Origin: DATLFA01 sp039934635 | GTDB taxonomy: Bacteria > Actinomycetota > Acidimicrobiia > Acidimicrobiales > WLNW01 | DNA length: 64,000 nt | Assembly: GCA_039934635.1 (NCBI GenBank) | Contig: JBDTLT010000011.1 | Span: 6,225-70,224, forward strand | Direction: 5' to 3' | Shown: one piece after another, positions 59,215-64,000 of the stretch | Position numbering within the stretch: position 1 is the stretch's first letter | Layout of the letters: every line of letters begins with the position of its first letter | Notes under the pieces: model-generated | Told to the model about the DNA's origin: nothing | What the model saw: the letters and a program-made list of their open reading frames with translations, nothing else | Database searches by the model: none | Position numbers and translations under genes: made by a program

Positions 59215-59820
59215 TCAGTCTTCGTCGGATTGGTCAGGCGGGCGATAAGTGAACTTGAGGTCGCCGAGGCGAACGAGTGTCGAGCTGATCCATCCGCCCA
59301 TCGCGGAGAAGTCTTTGTCGAGCGCCGTGCCGTCGGACAGGCCTTCTTCTTCGAGCTCGTAGGTGCCCTCGTAGGAAACCTCGATGGCGTACTCGGGGTC
59401 GGTCTCGTCGCCGGTGAAGATGGTCTCGAGCGTGTGGCCGATGCGCGAGAGCGACTCGGTGCCGATCGGCGGGCTGGCTTCGGGAAGCACCGACAGCACC
59501 TGCTGAGGGTCGACCGGCTCGGCCAGCCGTTGGATGCGCAGCACGATCTCGATGTCGATGCGCGGCGGCTCGTCGACCGATTCTCCGATGTACCAGTTGC
59601 GATACGAGGTCTGCGACCACGTCGGCCACAGCAGGCTGATGTCGGCGCGAACGCGCGGGGGTAGGCCTTCACCGGGCAGGCCGTAGGTCGTTTCCCACGT
59701 GGTGTCACCGAGGAGGATGTCGGTCTGAAACCGTTCTTCGAATGCCTGGCGTTCGAGGAGGGCGTTTTCGAGCGCCTCGCGGAGCGCGCCGATGGCATCG
59801 GTGAATACGTGGTCGAGCAT
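59215..59820 (-). CDS. Hypothetical protein
   Basis: A 201-residue acidic soluble protein that I do not recognise. The first 35 residues look helical, followed by beta-rich sections with ISLLWPTWSQTSYRNWYIGE and IDIEIVLRIQRLAEPVDPQ. It has no signal peptide or membrane segment and no catalytic motif. It converges on the isomerase gene with an eight-base gap and is divergent from purine nucleoside phosphorylase. Confidence 0.65.
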   Translation of the reverse strand: MLDHVFTDAIGALREALENALLERQAFEERFQTDILLGDTTWETTYGLPGEGLPPRVRADISLLWPTWSQTSYRNWYIGESVDEPPRIDIEIVLRIQRLAEPVDPQQVLSVLPEASPPIGTESLSRIGHTLETIFTGDETDPEYAIEVSYEGTYELEEEGLSDGTALDKDFSAMGGWISSTLVRLGDLKFTYRPPDQSDED

Positions 59821-59863
59821 GCCGCATTGAGGCTACCGGTGCTGGCTGTGCCACGATGCGCGA

Positions 59864-60685
59864 ATGGCAACAGATCCTTTTCGGCTGGCCGAGGAGGCCG
59901 CAGAGTCGCTGCGCAGTCGCTTCAACGGTGCTCAGCCTGACGTGGCCGTGGTGCTCGGGTCGGGTTGGGGCCCGGCCGCGGACGGGCTGGGCGATTCGTT
60001 GGCAGAGTTCCCCGCAGAAGAGATGCCGGGGTTCCTGCCGTCGACCGTGCCCGGCCATGGCGGCACCGTGCGGCTCGCGCGCGCGGGTCGACGCGACGTC
60101 TTGATTTTCAAGGGGCGTGTGCATCTCTACGAGGGGCACGATCCGTCGGTCGTCGTGCACGGCGTGCGCACTGCGATCCTCGCCGGTTGTCGCATCGTAT
60201 TGCTCACCAACGCCGCCGGGTCGATCAACGCGGACTTCCCGGTGGGTACACCGGTCACGTTGAGCGATCACATCAACCTCACGGCGCGCTCGCCGCTTTT
60301 CGGCCCGCCGCCACCATCGCCTTACGGCATTCGTTTTGTCGACCTCACCGAGGCGTACTCGTTGCGCTTGCGCGCGATCGCACGCGAGGTCGACGCGGGC
60401 GTCGGCGAAGGCGTCTATGCCGCGCTGCTTGGACCCAACTACGAAACGCCCGCGGAGATTCGCATGCTGCGTCTGTTGGGCGCTGATCTCGTGGGCATGT
60501 CGACGGCGCTCGAATGCATCGCGGCGCGCCATCTCGGCGCCGAAGTGATGGGCCTGTCGCTCGTGACCAATCTGGCCGCCGGCCTCGGTGCAGCCACCCT
60601 CGACCACGCAGAGGTCGTCGAAGCCGGTGCCGCCGCGGGCGATCGAGTCGGCCGTCTGCTGCGCGGCGTCATCGACCGCGCATAG
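59864..60685 (+). CDS. Purine-nucleoside phosphorylase
   Basis: A 273-residue trimeric-type PNP, which splits inosine or guanosine with phosphate to base and ribose-1-phosphate. Motifs: VVLGSGWGPAADGL (phosphate loop), GRVHLYEGHDP, TNAAGSINADFPVG, GPNYETPAEIRMLRLLGADLVGMST and the end SLVTNLAAGL. NYETPAEIR is the family signature. Length and layout are normal. ATG 59864. Confidence 0.93.
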   Translation: MATDPFRLAEEAAESLRSRFNGAQPDVAVVLGSGWGPAADGLGDSLAEFPAEEMPGFLPSTVPGHGGTVRLARAGRRDVLIFKGRVHLYEGHDPSVVVHGVRTAILAGCRIVLLTNAAGSINADFPVGTPVTLSDHINLTARSPLFGPPPPSPYGIRFVDLTEAYSLRLRAIAREVDAGVGEGVYAALLGPNYETPAEIRMLRLLGADLVGMSTALECIAARHLGAEVMGLSLVTNLAAGLGAATLDHAEVVEAGAAAGDRVGRLLRGVIDRA

Positions 60686-60801
60686 CTATGGGCCGTCACT
60701 CGGTTGGCGGTTGATTTCTGAATTCCGGGAGCATGTCTGGCAACACGTCGGTCATCCGGTGCAATGTAACTACCAGCCTCAGTCACAGGAAGAGAGTCGA
60801 C

Positions 60802-61212
60802 ATGAGCACTGTCGTATGGCGTCGTCCCGATGGGGGGCCTTCGCTCGACCCGCGGACCGTGATCCACATCGATGAGGTGTTGCCGGCCGAGCACGAAGGC
60901 GCTTCGGCCATCACCCTGCAGCCGCTGACCGGTCCCGAGTGCGGCCTCACCGTATTGATCTTCACGTTCCCGCCGAATTACGTGGGCAAGGTGCACTCAC
61001 ACCCGACCGATACCGTCTATGTGATCCGGCGCGGTGAGTTCATCGTGCACGGCGAGGGGACCTTCAGGGAAGGCGACATCCGGTGGGTCAAGTCGGGAAC
61101 GCCGTACGGGCCCGAATCAGCCGGCCCCGAGGGCTGCGAAGTCATGCTGATCGGCGCGGGCAAGTTTCCACTGCCGACCCAAGTCGCCGACGCCGCCGCA
61201 CCCCACACGTGA
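60802..61212 (+). CDS. Cupin-domain protein
   Basis: A 136-residue single-cupin protein. The first metal motif is in KVHSHPTDTVYVIRRGEFIVHG (two histidines and a later Glu/Gly-rich turn), and the second part is EGDIRWVKSGTPYGPESAG with the histidine replaced. It probably binds a metal and a small ligand; no reaction can be named. ATG 60802 is preceded by AGGAAGAGAG. The 117 bases between it and the PNP gene show no other gene. Confidence 0.82.
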   Translation: MSTVVWRRPDGGPSLDPRTVIHIDEVLPAEHEGASAITLQPLTGPECGLTVLIFTFPPNYVGKVHSHPTDTVYVIRRGEFIVHGEGTFREGDIRWVKSGTPYGPESAGPEGCEVMLIGAGKFPLPTQVADAAAPHT

Positions 61213-61249
61213 AGCTGCGCGCGAATGGTGCCCGCCGCGAATCTCTTTT

Positions 61250-61290
61250 CGCGGCGAAGCCGCCAATCCGTTGCGGCGGAGCCGCACAAG
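61250..61290. repeat. REP-like double-hairpin element (copy B)
   Basis: These 41 bases are an exact inverted copy of 40002-40042, with two GCGGC/GCCGC hairpins. It lies between the converging cupin and queuosine-salvage genes, again at a point where transcripts from both sides should stop. Confidence 0.7.
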
Positions 61291-61294
61291 AAGG

Positions 61295-62254
61295 TCAGTA
61301 GAAGACGGTGCGCGAGCGGTGGCGGGGGATGGCTTTGTAGCGCGCGCCGGCGCCGCGATTCCACAGCACAGAATCGATCTCGCCGGATGTCATCGACGCG
61401 CCGAGTGCGGTGACCGTTTGTTGCAGCAATTCGACCGCGTGCAGGCCCACTGCGCGGATCTCGACTTCGGGTTCTGAGCCGGCCTCGATGTTGTCGACCC
61501 GCTCGATCCGCGCCAGGAGGTCGTCGGAAAAGCGAAGGACACCGTCGACACGCAACACGTGAGGGACGAGGTTGTCGGCGAACATCGTCAGGCGATGCAG
61601 ATCGTCGAACCGCGCCAATTCGTTGTCGGCGAATGCCTGCGCGAGGTCGAACGCAGTGATCTGCGCGCGCTTGTACAGCGGCACCGACAGGCCTCGGTAC
61701 GTCGCAACGTCACGAAAGAACGGCATCCGATCGAGTTGCTCGACGAGGCTTGCCGCGGAGTGATCCGCCGAACGCACGAACGTCACGAAGGAGTCGTCGA
61801 ACCCGCCGACGAATTCGCCGAGGTCGCGCAGCGCGGTAGCGAAGAGCCTCATCAGTTCTTGTGCGAGCTCGGTATCGGGTTGGTCGAAAATCTCGTTGCA
61901 GGTGCCGATATCGACGCGGCGCAGCCAGGGGCCGGTGATGGGCCCGTGCCCGGTCACCCGATCGCGCAGCGCGGCGGCGACCGTGTGATACCCCGACATA
62001 CCGTCGCGTTTGCGGAGGTAGGGAAAATAGCCCGATCCGAAGTTGATGGCGTCCAGAGCGATCACGAACGCGGCCGCAGACTCGTCGTCACCGACGCGTT
62101 GCCGTCCCGGATCTTCGGCCGCGACCTGGCCGTCTGCCTGCAACAAGGTGCGCGCGTAGCGATCAAGTCGCTCGTGGTCGATGTGAACATACGTGGCTTG
62201 TGCGGTTACCTGAGCACATGCCGTGCGGATCCGCGCGAGCACATCCGTTGTCAT
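61295..62254 (-). CDS. Queuosine-salvage protein family (Qng1/DUF2419)
   Basis: A 319-residue protein matching the DUF2419/QNG1 family, which releases queuine from queuosine nucleotides for reuse in tRNA modification. Characteristic stretches are ALDAINFGSGYFPYLRKRDG, MPFFRDVATYRG, YKRAQITAFDLAQAF, LTMFADNLVPHVLR and GSEPEVEIRAVGLHAVELL. ATG 62254 is chosen; longer starts would overlap the divergent mutase gene. It is 18 bases from that gene's start, so they share a small divergent promoter region. Confidence 0.87.
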   Translation of the reverse strand: MTTDVLARIRTACAQVTAQATYVHIDHERLDRYARTLLQADGQVAAEDPGRQRVGDDESAAAFVIALDAINFGSGYFPYLRKRDGMSGYHTVAAALRDRVTGHGPITGPWLRRVDIGTCNEIFDQPDTELAQELMRLFATALRDLGEFVGGFDDSFVTFVRSADHSAASLVEQLDRMPFFRDVATYRGLSVPLYKRAQITAFDLAQAFADNELARFDDLHRLTMFADNLVPHVLRVDGVLRFSDDLLARIERVDNIEAGSEPEVEIRAVGLHAVELLQQTVTALGASMTSGEIDSVLWNRGAGARYKAIPRHRSRTVFY

Positions 62255-62272
62255 TCGGGTAAGGCTAGGGGC

Positions 62273-63940
62273 ATGGACCTGCCCGACGACCTCAAACCGG
62301 CCGTACACGGATGGCTGGCGCACGATCCTGACCCTGTGACGAGAGCCGAGATCGAGTCGTTACTGGCGGCGAAGGACCTCGATGGCCTGCACGCCCGCTT
62401 CGACGAGCGACTGGTCTTCGGCACCGCGGGGCTACGCGGCGAGCTGGGCGCCGGCCCCAATCGCATGAACCGGGTGGTCGTGCGCATGGCGGCCGCGGCG
62501 TTGGTGCGCCATCTACTGGCCGAAGGCAAGAAGCGTCCGTCGATCGTCATCGGCTTCGATGCCCGTCGCAATTCACGCGTGTTCGCGCGCGATAGCGCCG
62601 CGGTCATCGCATCGTTGGGTGGGCACGCGATCGCGCTCGAAGGCCCGTTGCCGACGCCGGTGCTGGCGTTCGCAGTGCGCCGTCTCGCGGCTGACGCGGG
62701 CGTCATGGTGACGGCGTCGCACAACCCGCCGAAGGACAACGGGTACAAGGTCTACCTGGCCGATGGTGCACAGCTGATTCCGCCCCACGATGTCGAGATC
62801 GAGGAGCTGATCGCCAACTCGTCGCTGCCCGACGCTCATATCCCGCCTCCCTCGGCCGGCGGGCACATCGAGAACTATCGCGGCGACATCATCAGCGAAT
62901 ACCTCGAGGCGGTGTTCGGCGGATCGCTGCCCGATTCGGGCGTCTCCCAACTCGAGGTCGTGTATACGCCGTTGCACGGAGTCGGCCGCGACACGTTCGT
63001 GCGTGCTGCAGTACGGCTCGGCCTCGCGCCCGTCGTCGTCCCGAGTCAGGCCGAGCCCGACCCGATGTTTCCCACGGTGTCGTTCCCCAATCCGGAAGAA
63101 CCCGGCGTGCTCGACGCCGCGCTCGCGCTCGCAACCGAACGCGATGCCGACGTGGTGATCGCCAATGATCCCGACGCCGACCGACTGGCCGTTGCGCTGC
63201 CCCGCGAGGGATCGTGGCGCGCGCTCACAGGTAATGAAATCGGATGGTTGTTGGCGTCGGCGCGCATCGCGGAGACGACCGGGCCGCAACGTCTCGTGGT
63301 GACGTCGGTCGTGTCGTCGTCGATGCTGTCCAAGATGGCCGCCAGTGCCGGTATTCGCTGCGAAGAGGTATTGACCGGCTTCAAGTGGATCGTGCGCCCG
63401 GCGATCGACGACCCCGACGCGCAATTCATCTTCGGCTACGAAGAGGCCTTGGGTTACGCCGTCAACGACATCGTTCGCGACAAGGATGGCATCACCGCCG
63501 GCATCGCGTTCCTGCAGATGATGGCCGCGCTGCGCGCGAAGGGGCTGTCGCCGTGGGACCGGCTCGACCAGCTCGCAACGCAGTTCGGGCGCCACATCAG
63601 CCGCCAGGTGTCGATTCGCTTCGACGGCGCCGACGCGCGGGGTCGCATGGCCGATCGCATGCAGTCGCTGCGATCGATCCCGATCACCGAATTGGCCGGG
63701 CAACCGGTGCTCGAGACCATCGACTATCTGGCCCGCACGGGCGACCAACGCTCCGACATCTTGCGCTATGACCTCGCCGGCCCGAGCGGCGCCGACAGCG
63801 GGAAGTCAGGCAGAGGTCGCGTGATGCTGCGCCCGAGTGGCACCGAGCCCAAGCTGAAGGTCTACATCGAAGTGATCGACCCGCCGAGCGACACATTGCT
63901 CGACGACCTCGCGGTCGCGGTCAAGGGCCTGTTGTCGTAG
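62273..63940 (+). CDS. Phosphoglucomutase/phosphomannomutase (alpha-D-phosphohexomutase)
   Basis: A 555-residue four-domain phosphohexomutase. The phosphoserine loop is TASHNPPKDNGYKVY, the metal loop is NDPDADRLAV, the sugar loop is FGYEEALGY, and the phosphate-binding loop is LRPSGTEPKLKVY. The start GTAGLRGELGAGPNRMN is typical of the PgcA/phosphopentomutase-like actinobacterial group. It interconverts hexose (or pentose) 1- and 6-phosphates; it could feed GDP-mannose and purine salvage. ATG 62273. Confidence 0.93.
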   Translation: MDLPDDLKPAVHGWLAHDPDPVTRAEIESLLAAKDLDGLHARFDERLVFGTAGLRGELGAGPNRMNRVVVRMAAAALVRHLLAEGKKRPSIVIGFDARRNSRVFARDSAAVIASLGGHAIALEGPLPTPVLAFAVRRLAADAGVMVTASHNPPKDNGYKVYLADGAQLIPPHDVEIEELIANSSLPDAHIPPPSAGGHIENYRGDIISEYLEAVFGGSLPDSGVSQLEVVYTPLHGVGRDTFVRAAVRLGLAPVVVPSQAEPDPMFPTVSFPNPEEPGVLDAALALATERDADVVIANDPDADRLAVALPREGSWRALTGNEIGWLLASARIAETTGPQRLVVTSVVSSSMLSKMAASAGIRCEEVLTGFKWIVRPAIDDPDAQFIFGYEEALGYAVNDIVRDKDGITAGIAFLQMMAALRAKGLSPWDRLDQLATQFGRHISRQVSIRFDGADARGRMADRMQSLRSIPITELAGQPVLETIDYLARTGDQRSDILRYDLAGPSGADSGKSGRGRVMLRPSGTEPKLKVYIEVIDPPSDTLLDDLAVAVKGLLS

Positions 63941-63947
63941 CTTCCCG

Positions 63948-64000
63948 TCAGTCGACGATCGAGTCGGGTGGGTTGCCGGTGCGATCGGTACCGAGCTCGA
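63948..64000 (-). CDS. C-terminal end of a gene on the - strand (partial)
   Basis: A reading frame entering from the right edge ends with TGA at 63950-63948 and reads ...ELGTDRTGNPPDSIVD. It converges on the mutase gene with a seven-base gap, which is usual spacing here. The piece is too short for a family assignment and could be non-coding. Confidence 0.4.
   Translation of the reverse strand, partial: ELGTDRTGNPPDSIVD

Noticed and set aside
61559..62272. An upstream extension of the mutase frame
   Set aside because: It lies opposite the queuosine-salvage gene; the mutase fold begins at 62273.
1..64000. tRNA or rRNA genes, CRISPR arrays, insertion sequences, prophage or attachment sites
   Set aside because: I looked through the gaps for cloverleaf-like sequences, regularly spaced repeats and transposase or integrase motifs and saw none.

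Overview
The window is high-GC, densely packed DNA with many 1-8 base start/stop overlaps (ATGA, TGATG, GTGA), frequent GTG starts and short intergenic gaps. The gene content suggests an actinobacterium, probably of the class Acidimicrobiia: an actinobacterial-type SUF operon with an inserted Rieske ferredoxin, mycobacterial-style heteromeric acyl-CoA dehydrogenases, Ltp/DUF35 thiolase-like genes, F420-type LLM oxidoreductase, and an HrpB helicase. The placement is inferred from gene families, since no rRNA gene is present. I saw no tRNA, rRNA, CRISPR array, insertion sequence or phage gene.

Layout. 0-3 kb: the end of an SDR gene, a small membrane protein with a good promoter, and an alpha/beta acyl-CoA dehydrogenase pair. 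3-11 kb: iron-sulfur cluster assembly in two converging SUF operons (sufB, a four-cysteine protein, sufD, Rieske ferredoxin, sufC on +; a second sufC, sufS, sufU on -). Both operons are headed by nearly the same palindrome, so they are probably co-regulated. 11-14 kb: a lone acyl-CoA dehydrogenase, small unknown proteins, a leader-like element and an alpha/beta hydrolase homologue lacking its serine. 14-17 kb: sugar-1-phosphate transferase plus gmd and fcl, which make GDP-fucose for surface polysaccharide. 17-24 kb: a catabolic operon (DUF35 protein, two thiolase-like proteins, SDR, two acyl-CoA dehydrogenases) arranged like the sterol-catabolism genes Rv3521-Rv3523 of mycobacteria, then an aquaporin. 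24-27 kb: nitroreductase/GntR, an orphan PII protein and an SDR. 27-38 kb: a second alpha/beta acyl-CoA dehydrogenase pair, permease, two acyl-CoA synthetases, enoyl-CoA hydratase, SMP-30 hydrolase and methyltransferase. 38-40 kb: an ArsC-family gene and a Rieske oxygenase. 40-52 kb: DUF445, HrpB, a nuclease-family protein, cytochrome P450, LLM oxidoreductase, a secreted metallopeptidase, alcohol dehydrogenase, ferredoxin and ferredoxin reductase. 52-64 kb: aminopeptidase N, PfkB kinase, a TetR-controlled diiron protein/dienoyl-CoA isomerase cassette, purine nucleoside phosphorylase, cupin, a queuosine-salvage protein and phosphoglucomutase/phosphomannomutase.

The main theme is degradation of lipid or sterol-like acyl-CoAs: CoA ligases, five or more acyl-CoA dehydrogenase systems, hydratases, SDR dehydrogenases, thiolase-like lyases, and P450 with redox partners. 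The SUF system would supply clusters to the Rieske proteins and ferredoxin.

The most notable observation is at 38272-38634. An ArsC-family gene has an in-frame TGA exactly where the catalytic cysteine (residue 12) belongs. A strong Shine-Dalgarno sequence precedes it, and a perfect 7-bp hairpin with a GGTC loop begins 17 bases after the TGA. This has the form of a selenocysteine arsenate reductase-like protein with a bacterial SECIS element. It would normally be annotated as a truncated gene. Selenocysteine insertion genes are not in the window, so this still has to be checked in the genome.
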